IMG/VR virus record: IMGVR_UViG_3300028393_000040
Span: 18,452 to 82,451 of that record
Length of the DNA stretch: 64,000 bases
From: a virus
Direction: 5' to 3' (one strand)
Every line of letters begins with the position of its first letter. Positions within the stretch are counted from its first letter, which is position 1. The position numbers and the translations under genes are program-made. Below the pieces are notes generated by a model, which ran no database searches, was not told where the DNA came from, and worked only from the letters and a program-made list of their open reading frames with translations. Below are positions 27,427-34,494 of the stretch, piece after piece.

Positions 27427-28251
27427 ATGAAAAACATATTTTTTAATTCTTCCATGCCTCGTAGCATGAGTACATTGTTTCAATGTATATTGAATCAAAA
27501 TCCAGAGATAAATGCAACCCAAACCGATCCAGTTTTAGAGTATCTATACGGCGCAAGAATGAATTATACTTCAACGCTTGAAGTTAAAGCAATGAATGAT
27601 GATTTAGCAAAAAAGACATGGAGAGGTTTTTGTTGGGGTGGATTAGAAGGATATGCTAATTCTTATACAGACAAACCAAATATTTGTATCAAGACTCGTG
27701 GAGGAACAATTCATTATCGTTGGTTTGAATCCTTTATGCCATACAAACCCAAAATGATTTGTATGGTAAGAAATTTAAAAAGTATTTTTTCTTCTATGGA
27801 AAAAATCTACAGAAATAGTCAAGAATATCATCAGGCTATACAGAATCATTCGGAAATGAAAGGAACTTCTACTGCCAAGAGAATTGATGCTTGGATTGCT
27901 TCGCCACCTGTTGGATTAGCATTGGAGAGACTTCAACAAACTTTCTTAGAGGGAATCAACAAAGAAGTTTTATATATTAGAGCAGAAGACTTAACCAGTT
28001 ATCCTGATAGAGAGATGGATAAAGTTTATCAGTATCTTAATTTAGAAACTTTTAAACACGACTTCGATAATGTTGAACAGACTATTAAGGAAGATGATTC
28101 AGTTTATGGTTTAACTTCTGATCTTCATACTATTAAACGTAAAGTTCAACCTTTATCTGCTGATTATAATAATATTTTAGGAAAGCAAGTTTGTGATTGG
28201 ATTGATAACAATTTTGCTTGGTATCAGCAAGGATTTGGCTATACTAAATAA
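27427..28251 (+). CDS. Sulfotransferase family protein
   Basis: 274 residues. SSMPRSMSTLFQCILNQNPE (8-27) is the phosphosulfate loop, though GxPRSG is altered to SMPRSM. The 3'-phosphate motif is MICMVRNLKSIFSSMEKIYR (near 111-130). LYIRAEDLTSYPDREMDKVY then QYLNL is the usual C-terminal pattern. The start at 27427 puts the loop at the usual distance from the N-terminus and fits the promoter. The radical SAM gene follows after four bases. Confidence 0.78.
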   Translation: MKNIFFNSSMPRSMSTLFQCILNQNPEINATQTDPVLEYLYGARMNYTSTLEVKAMNDDLAKKTWRGFCWGGLEGYANSYTDKPNICIKTRGGTIHYRWFESFMPYKPKMICMVRNLKSIFSSMEKIYRNSQEYHQAIQNHSEMKGTSTAKRIDAWIASPPVGLALERLQQTFLEGINKEVLYIRAEDLTSYPDREMDKVYQYLNLETFKHDFDNVEQTIKEDDSVYGLTSDLHTIKRKVQPLSADYNNILGKQVCDWIDNNFAWYQQGFGYTK

Positions 28252-28255
28252 TTAT

Positions 28256-29251
28256 ATGTACAATGTAACAGACATAAGGGACATACACATTGAATTAACT
28301 AGTAAATGTAATGCTAGATGTCCAATGTGTTCTCGCACACGTTTAATTCAGTCTGGTAAAGAAGATTTATTACGAGATGAAATAACATTAGAATTATTTA
28401 AAAAATGGTTTTCTGTGGATTTTGTTAAGCAATTAACAGGATTAAGAATGTGTGGTAATTTAGGAGATGCTGTTATGGCAAAGGATACAGTTGAAGTTTT
28501 TCAATATTTGAGAGAAAACAATTCGAATATGAATCTTAAATTGTTTACAAACGGAGGAGCAAGAGATGATAATTGGTGGAAAAAACTTGCAGAAACTAAC
28601 GTCGAAGTTATTTTTGCTATTGATGGTTTAGAAGATACAAACAAACTTTATAGAGTTAATACTGTTTGGGAAAAAATTATGCACAATGCAAAAGTTTTTA
28701 TTGATGCTGGTGGAACTGCTTCTTGGTATATGCTTGTTTTTAAACACAACGAACATCAAGTAGATGAATGTAGAGCATTAGCTTATAGTATGGGTTTTAA
28801 AAAATTTGATCCAAAACATTCCAATCGTTTTGGATCTGGATCTGGTTTAGCTGTATATGATAGTGATGGTGTTTATACGCATACAATAGAGCCTACAACA
28901 TATAGTTTAAATATAAAGGATAAAGAAAAAAAGATTAATACTGGCAACAATATTGATTGTAAATCTTTAAGGAAAAAAAGTATATATGTAGCAGCAAGTG
29001 GAATTATAACTCCATGTTGTTGGACTGAATTATCTAAAAAAGCAATGCATGATAAACGTAAAGAATATGAAAACAAAATTGGTTCTTATTACAGTTTACA
29101 TGATTACACTTTAGAAGAAATTCTCAACAAAGATTCATTCAATAATATTGCAAAATTATGGACAAACGAACCTTTATCTATTTGCAGTAGTCAGTGTGGT
29201 AATTTTAAAAAATGTGAATCACAATTTATTGAAAGAGTCTCAAACTCTTAA
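28256..29251 (+). CDS. Radical SAM enzyme with SPASM-like C-terminus
   Basis: 331 residues. CNARCPMC (C-x3-C-x2-C, near 17-24) binds the SAM [4Fe-4S] cluster. LRMCGNLGDAVMAKD and KLFTNGGARDD are TIM-barrel segments. The C-terminal Cys set (DCKSL, TPCCW, CSSQCGNFKKC) is typical of a SPASM auxiliary-cluster domain, used in peptide maturation or in sugar and alcohol dehydrogenation. The reaction cannot be assigned. The ATG at 28256 is preferred, because the longer frame from 28193 lies within the sulfotransferase gene. It is probably co-transcribed with the sulfotransferase. Confidence 0.82.
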   Translation: MYNVTDIRDIHIELTSKCNARCPMCSRTRLIQSGKEDLLRDEITLELFKKWFSVDFVKQLTGLRMCGNLGDAVMAKDTVEVFQYLRENNSNMNLKLFTNGGARDDNWWKKLAETNVEVIFAIDGLEDTNKLYRVNTVWEKIMHNAKVFIDAGGTASWYMLVFKHNEHQVDECRALAYSMGFKKFDPKHSNRFGSGSGLAVYDSDGVYTHTIEPTTYSLNIKDKEKKINTGNNIDCKSLRKKSIYVAASGIITPCCWTELSKKAMHDKRKEYENKIGSYYSLHDYTLEEILNKDSFNNIAKLWTNEPLSICSSQCGNFKKCESQFIERVSNS

Positions 29252-29499
29252 TATATCCACTGAATACTATCTGCACTAAGAGTAAGCAATTCAGTAGCAC
29301 GAGCAAGTATACTTTCATTTGTCCAAGCACTTGCTGCTGCATATTCTGTGGAACCATCCCAAACAACAAAAGAAAGAGGTACTTTTTTAATATGTGCAAT
29401 AATTCTTTGCTTAGATGGTAAATCTCTTATTGATGTTAAAGCTAATTCGGATTCTTCTATAGTAATAGTATTACTGGGTAAATTGATTGTTAAACTCAT
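29248..29499 (-). CDS. Small unknown protein, 83 residues
   Basis: MSLTINLPSNTITIEESELA then a mixed alpha/beta body with VPLSFVVWDGSTEYAAASAWT and a terminal helix. No membrane segment. I recognise no family. An exact late-promoter sequence TATAAATA lies just upstream, so it is likely a late, possibly virion-related gene. It overlaps the end of the radical SAM gene by four bases, tail to tail. Confidence 0.6.
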   Translation of the reverse strand: MSLTINLPSNTITIEESELALTSIRDLPSKQRIIAHIKKVPLSFVVWDGSTEYAAASAWTNESILARATELLTLSADSIQWIY

Positions 29500-29505
29500 A
29501 TATAC

Positions 29506-29513
29506 TATTTATA
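29506..29513 (-). promoter_or_regulatory. Exact late promoter TATAAATA
   Basis: Identical to the T4 late promoter. Its TAAATA part is six bases before the ATG at 29499. Confidence 0.65.
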
Positions 29514-29530
29514 CAATTTTTGTTTAATTG

Positions 29531-30250
29531 TTAAATATTTTTTTCTTTAATTGTTGTTTGAAACCAAAAATCATCTTTCAAGGCAAGTTTTACTTCATTA
29601 TAATTTAAAAGTTGTTCTTCTAAAGTATATATATTTTGTTTTAATATGGTGGGAGTTACGTTTTTATACCTTTCTTTAAATTCTGTTATAAATTCATATT
29701 CTTTTTGAATATTAAATTTATTTTCAATTAAATCTTCGTAGTATACTTGTAAAAAACTAATATTATTTTGTTCAAAATATGTACTATATTTTTTGTGTAT
29801 TGCTTCCCGTTTATCCGTTTCGTAATAATATTTTTCAACATCAAAATTAAATTTAATATTGGTACTATTCAGTAATTGTTTGTTTGTTTCTGTAATACAA
29901 AAATGCTTTGTTATACGTGCTTTTTGTAGAGAGAGATTTTTTAAAAATTTATTTTTTCTTTCCAGAAAAATAACTTTTAGGTTTTTATCTTTTATATACT
30001 CCTCTATACTAAAATTATATTTCTTTTCGAGAGCTAACGCTTGGGAAAAAGTTAGTTTGAATCCTGTAAATAACTTTTTAGTATGTAAGTTACTAATTAT
30101 TTTTTGAGGAGTATTATCTACTGTAATAATATCATTTAAATTTCTAATTAAAAAAATTTCAGGATGACACCAAACATTGTTTTGTTGGTTTAATAAATTT
30201 TTAATTAAATTACTTCCACACCTTGTATCACTAAATATTATAAATTTCAT
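29531..30250 (-). CDS. Sulfotransferase-like protein (Stf0-type)
   Basis: 239 residues. FSDTRCGSNLIKNLLNQQ (6-23) is a phosphosulfate-loop variant (TRCGSN), and LKVIFLERKNKFLKNLSLQK (near 90-109) is the 3'-phosphate motif. VWCHPEIF in between is typical of Stf0/LPS sulfotransferases. It is very AT-rich. The third gene of a minus-strand unit led by the glycosyltransferase at 31096; its neighbour at 30254 is a paralogue. The catalytic base is not assignable. Confidence 0.68.
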   Translation of the reverse strand: MKFIIFSDTRCGSNLIKNLLNQQNNVWCHPEIFLIRNLNDIITVDNTPQKIISNLHTKKLFTGFKLTFSQALALEKKYNFSIEEYIKDKNLKVIFLERKNKFLKNLSLQKARITKHFCITETNKQLLNSTNIKFNFDVEKYYYETDKREAIHKKYSTYFEQNNISFLQVYYEDLIENKFNIQKEYEFITEFKERYKNVTPTILKQNIYTLEEQLLNYNEVKLALKDDFWFQTTIKEKNI

Positions 30251-30253
30251 TTA

Positions 30254-31096
30254 TTATATATTTATTGCTTTTAAAAAAAATATATCTTCTTTTAATAAAG
30301 AATAGATTTCATCAAAATTTTCTATTTGTTCCTGTAAAGAAAAAATATTTATTTTTTTAAACAAAAGCCTATTATCAGGAATTTCTATAAAACTCAATTG
30401 TTTGTTGATAAACGTAACTATATCTTTAATTTTTTTTGATTTCTGTTTATTAGAAAATTCTTCATATGAAACATTTAATACATTTATATTATTTTCTTTA
30501 AAAAGTTGATCATATTTTTTATATAAAAAATCATATAATTTTGATCTTTCTAAATATAGATTAACATCAAATATAATTTTTTGTTTGATTTGTTGTTCGT
30601 TTTGTCCTAATGTAACAATATTTGTTTGTTTTCTTCTTTGATATGAAAACTCTTGCAAAAATTTATTTTGTCTATTTAAATGAATTATTTTTATATTGTT
30701 TTCTTTAATGTACTCAATTACATTAAAATTCTGCAAACTTTCAATTTGATTGTAAAAAATTTTACATCCTAAATATTTTTTTGTATTATATTTTTTAAGA
30801 ATATCAATCAAATGAATAGGATTTGTTAATCTATTTAAGTTTAATTTATTTTGTACTATTTCAGATGCAATTTTAAAATACTCAATAGTAATTTTTTTTT
30901 GTTTGTACTGTTTATTAAAAAAATTAATTTTACTAATATGAGGATTAACAGAAAACTTTTTACTATCTTCACTAGATAATTTTATACCTGTATCTAAAAA
31001 TATCTCATAGTGACATTTAATATCTGTTTGTTTATTCAGATAATCGCAAAGCATTGTTGAACCTGTTCTAGGTGTACCAATAATAATAAAATTCAT
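30254..31096 (-). CDS. Sulfotransferase-like protein (Stf0-type)
   Basis: 280 residues from the ATG at 31096 (an upstream in-frame TTG at 31108 is less likely). MNFIIIGTPRTGSTMLCDYL holds a canonical loop, GTPRTGS at 7-13; IKIIHLNRQNKFLQEFSYQR is the second motif. CHYEIFLDTG matches the Stf0 pattern seen in the gene at 29531. The start overlaps the glycosyltransferase stop by one base, showing coupling. Confidence 0.75.
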   Translation of the reverse strand: MNFIIIGTPRTGSTMLCDYLNKQTDIKCHYEIFLDTGIKLSSEDSKKFSVNPHISKINFFNKQYKQKKITIEYFKIASEIVQNKLNLNRLTNPIHLIDILKKYNTKKYLGCKIFYNQIESLQNFNVIEYIKENNIKIIHLNRQNKFLQEFSYQRRKQTNIVTLGQNEQQIKQKIIFDVNLYLERSKLYDFLYKKYDQLFKENNINVLNVSYEEFSNKQKSKKIKDIVTFINKQLSFIEIPDNRLLFKKINIFSLQEQIENFDEIYSLLKEDIFFLKAINI

Positions 31097-32043
31097 CAAT
31101 ATAAACAAGGTGGTAAAGGTAAATTCTCTTTCCTTTTTATAAAATATTCCATTATATCATTTTTAAGATCTAATGAAACATGATTAGCAAATTTAAAAGG
31201 TTTATTTGGTATATCAATTAAATCTTTGTTTGAATCAAACATATGTGATGTGAGAATGTTGTGTCTGTTTACATAATCTCTATTATATAATTCTCCATGA
31301 TACATTGAATAAACAGTAACATCTTCTAAAAAAGATATATCAGATGGTTTTATTTCATTTAATACATTATTACAATATTCTAAATAAGATGTTATGTTAA
31401 CACCTGCTATTTCCTGTCTAAATTTTAAGTCAAAAAGAGAACCAAATAAAAGTTTATCCCCACTACCAATAATGTTATAATCATATAATTTTATTTTCTT
31501 TAATACATCATATCTGAATGCCCAAGCAAGACCATATGCTGAACTTTTATTATTAAATGATTTATATATAAGATGATTTCTAACAACCGATATACCAGAA
31601 TTACAAAAGTTATATGTTAAATCATGATTTAATTTAAAAAAATTTATATTTTCTAATTCTAATAATGGATTAAAAACTAAAGTATCAGAAAAGCACTGAA
31701 CAACTTTATATTGTTCTAAGTTCTTACATAAAACATCTACAAAATCTTCTTTACCAAAAATAATATCTGTATCTGCAATTATTACTATGTCAGTATTTTG
31801 AGGCAATAAATCAATTCCTATATTGAGTAATCTTTCCTTCTGCCACATTATATCTCCATCAGATATTTGAATTAAAGAATCAGCATCCCTATTATTAAGT
31901 TCAAAATTTCCATTAGGACTAAATTCAACAGTTAATAACTTAACATTATGTTTGCGAATGTTTTTTTGAAAAATATTATAATTTTTATATCTGAAAGCAC
32001 TACCTGTATAGTTAAAATAACAACAAACTACAGCTACATTCAT
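31096..32043 (-). CDS. GT-A glycosyltransferase
   Basis: 315 residues. AVVCCYFNYTGSAFRYKN at the start and the metal-binding DTD in VIIADTDIIFGKEDF (near 86-100) indicate a GT-A fold. NFCNSGISVVRNHLIY and GLAWAFRYDVLKKI fit the acceptor half. First gene of a three-gene unit with two sulfotransferases, suggesting that the product sugar may be sulfated. A sigma70-like promoter directly precedes it. Confidence 0.72.
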   Translation of the reverse strand: MNVAVVCCYFNYTGSAFRYKNYNIFQKNIRKHNVKLLTVEFSPNGNFELNNRDADSLIQISDGDIMWQKERLLNIGIDLLPQNTDIVIIADTDIIFGKEDFVDVLCKNLEQYKVVQCFSDTLVFNPLLELENINFFKLNHDLTYNFCNSGISVVRNHLIYKSFNNKSSAYGLAWAFRYDVLKKIKLYDYNIIGSGDKLLFGSLFDLKFRQEIAGVNITSYLEYCNNVLNEIKPSDISFLEDVTVYSMYHGELYNRDYVNRHNILTSHMFDSNKDLIDIPNKPFKFANHVSLDLKNDIMEYFIKRKENLPLPPCLY

Positions 32044-32049
32044 TATTAT

Positions 32050-32077
32050 ATTTTATAGAAGAATTTTAAAAAATCAA
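32050..32077 (-). promoter_or_regulatory. Sigma70-like promoter, TTGATT-N16-TAAAAT
   Basis: -35 at 32072-32077, -10 at 32050-32055, six bases before the ATG at 32043. Confidence 0.65.
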
Positions 32078-32083
32078 GATTTA

Positions 32084-33766
32084 TTAAGCGGCTCCCAAAC
32101 CTACTGGATTACCACTTGTATCAACTCCTACTTTCCATCTTTTACCTGTGGAGTCTTTTAATACTATTATAGATGGTGTATTTGTTACTTCAAGACTATT
32201 AATATATGTATAGTTAGCTGATAATGCTGTTATATTAGATCCTAAAACAAATGAATTATCCAAACCTAAATTAATACAATTGTTTGAACCCGCTGCAATA
32301 AATGAGCAGTTTGATCCTATATAGTTGCCTTGACCACCAGCTATAACAGAACTACGAGTAGTTAAACCATAATCATTACCATAAGGATAAGTGACACCAT
32401 TACCTTTATTATACAAAAATGTAATTTCTGCTTCGGATAATGGTCTGTACCATATTCCAAGTTCATCCATTTTAACACCATTTGCAGACGATGCATATGA
32501 ACCATCTGGCTGCGCAAGTACACCATATATATTTGTATAATTTGTATTATCTATTTTATGTCCAATATAAACTCCATTTCGATACATACGTACTCTACCA
32601 TTAACATCTCTAGTAAGAGTAGCCATAGTCCAAGCGTTTGTTGGGCTGCCTATAATAACATTTAAACGATAATATGCATTTGGAACACCATAATACATAC
32701 AATTATAATTTACATTAAAGTTTAATGATCCGTAGCCTTGTCCAGAAAATTGTTGAATATTTGAATTGTAAGTAGGAATTGTCCAATAATTAATTGTAAA
32801 TTCTCCAGAAAGATTAACAGTACTGGTTGTAGATAACCATCCAGTAGTGTTACCTATAATACCATTTCCAATACGACCTGTTGTAGATGAAATTGTATTA
32901 TGTTGTATTAAATGATTAGATCCAATTGAATTATTTCTTGTTCCAGTTCCTGATTCATCAAGTTTCCAATAAGAAGTAAGATTCTGGTTTGGTATAGCTA
33001 CAGTATTAGAAACACCACCCCCAATAAATGAAGAATATCCTGAATTTGTGTTACGTATACCTGAAGCAATATATGATTCAGCTTCGTATATAACATTACC
33101 ACAACCACTACCAATACCAGACCACCAACCAGCATTTAAAATACGATTTCTATCTCCACCCCCAATACTTGCACAATTTTGTGATAATGTATTATTTTCT
33201 CCACCATTTATTGTTGAACTCCTACTATTAATACAAATTTTATTACCATAACCACCAGCTACATTAGAGTATAAACCACCAATATCAATATTATTATTAT
33301 TACCACCACCTACATTAGAGTATAAACCAGAAACTGTATTACCATAACCACCTGCAATAACAGATCTATTAGCAAATACTTTATTATAGGCACCTCCCCC
33401 TATAGCGGCACTATCTCCAGTAACACAATTACCAAGACCACCTGCAATACTAGTAAAATTATAATTAGCACAATTACTACAACCACCTACAACATTAGAT
33501 GCTACTCCTGTAGCTTGATTGTTACTACCACCACCGACAAATGAATAAACAGCAGAAGCTGTATTATTACCTCTTTTGGGTCGTATAGAGCTTGTAGAAT
33601 CAATTAATGTATAAGGCTGAGACGATACAGATTGATAAGCTGTATCCCATTGATTACTATTACCACCAGTTATAGAAGTAGCAGAAACAGAATTAAATAC
33701 AGCACTGCTTAAACCAGTAACAGTATTATTAAATTGAAATGGTTGTGTTTCTATCTGTAAAGACAT
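32084..33766 (-). CDS. Tail fibre with YadA-like repeats and LamG lectin insert
   Basis: 560 residues. The N-terminal segment shares QPYTLIDSTSSI with the fibre at 34495. Residues about 65-255 are YadA/Hep_Hag-type beta-roll repeats (GGGxNNxxxGxxSxxGGG). Residues about 260-460 are a LamG/concanavalin-A-like lectin domain: LTSYWKLDESG, FTINYWTIP, WTMATLTRDVNGRVRMYRNG and DELGIWYRPLSEAEITFLYN. The beta-roll then resumes (SSVIAGGQGNYI), followed by the shared NSFVLGSNITALSANYTYIN segment. It is probably a receptor-binding fibre that binds glycans. Cys residues occur at repeated positions. Confidence 0.82.
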   Translation of the reverse strand: MSLQIETQPFQFNNTVTGLSSAVFNSVSATSITGGNSNQWDTAYQSVSSQPYTLIDSTSSIRPKRGNNTASAVYSFVGGGSNNQATGVASNVVGGCSNCANYNFTSIAGGLGNCVTGDSAAIGGGAYNKVFANRSVIAGGYGNTVSGLYSNVGGGNNNNIDIGGLYSNVAGGYGNKICINSRSSTINGGENNTLSQNCASIGGGDRNRILNAGWWSGIGSGCGNVIYEAESYIASGIRNTNSGYSSFIGGGVSNTVAIPNQNLTSYWKLDESGTGTRNNSIGSNHLIQHNTISSTTGRIGNGIIGNTTGWLSTTSTVNLSGEFTINYWTIPTYNSNIQQFSGQGYGSLNFNVNYNCMYYGVPNAYYRLNVIIGSPTNAWTMATLTRDVNGRVRMYRNGVYIGHKIDNTNYTNIYGVLAQPDGSYASSANGVKMDELGIWYRPLSEAEITFLYNKGNGVTYPYGNDYGLTTRSSVIAGGQGNYIGSNCSFIAAGSNNCINLGLDNSFVLGSNITALSANYTYINSLEVTNTPSIIVLKDSTGKRWKVGVDTSGNPVGLGAA

Positions 33767-33768
33767 GA

Positions 33769-34491
33769 TTATGTATTAGAAATTTTTTGATATAATGCAA
33801 CATCATCTGCATAATAATCTTTAAGAATATTTATCTGATCTTGTGTTAATGTTGGTTTATTTGTTATATCAGTTTCATTTATAGTTGGAAGAGGAACTGG
33901 TAATCCGATTGTAGCACCCAAAGTATCCAATCCTTTATTAAAATCATAATAATTTATATTTTCAAAATTACCTATGATTATTGTTTGTGGTCTAAAGTGC
34001 CAATTTAAAGTTCCTTTATCTTGTTTAATTAACCAAGAAATAAAATCTTCAATATTAAGATTACTTGGAACCCCCATGAGTTTTTTTGCATATGCACTAA
34101 TAAAACGATCAATAGGATCTCTTACAATTGCATGTGGTGTTCCTGTTGGAACACTTGATAATGGAATCACGGTATTAATATGTAAACCATCTTGTGCTGA
34201 CAAATCAGGAAAAAATGTATTTGCTATTATTGTTGTTAGTGTTGAACTACCTACTCTTCTAATATTAGCAATTGAATGTCCATTAGGTAGATTAAAATAT
34301 ATACTTTGATGAGAATCTAAATTAGTTAAACCTAAATCGTTTGCTTTATTTATAACTTCAATTTCCGTTTGTGCCAAAAAGAATTGAGGTGAGATTTGAT
34401 TAAATTCGCCAGAAAGACTGACTATTAATGGATTTGAATTTTTAGCTCCGTAAAAAATTCCGTAGTATGGATTTGTATATTGTGTTGTCAT
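33769..34491 (-). CDS. Sulfotransferase-like protein between fibre genes
   Basis: 240 residues. ANIRRVGSSTLTTIIANTF (near 76-94) and the strong 3'-phosphate motif HAIVRDPIDRFISAYAKKL (near 118-136) fit the Sulfotransfer_2 family. The P-loop has RVGSST instead of the usual KxGSTS/T, so activity is uncertain. The N-terminal 70 residues are not recognised. It lies two bases before the LamG fibre gene and three bases after the 876-residue fibre gene, with no promoter, so it must be expressed with them. It may modify these fibres. Confidence 0.68.
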   Translation of the reverse strand: MTTQYTNPYYGIFYGAKNSNPLIVSLSGEFNQISPQFFLAQTEIEVINKANDLGLTNLDSHQSIYFNLPNGHSIANIRRVGSSTLTTIIANTFFPDLSAQDGLHINTVIPLSSVPTGTPHAIVRDPIDRFISAYAKKLMGVPSNLNIEDFISWLIKQDKGTLNWHFRPQTIIIGNFENINYYDFNKGLDTLGATIGLPVPLPTINETDITNKPTLTQDQINILKDYYADDVALYQKISNT

Positions 34492-34494
34492 AAA

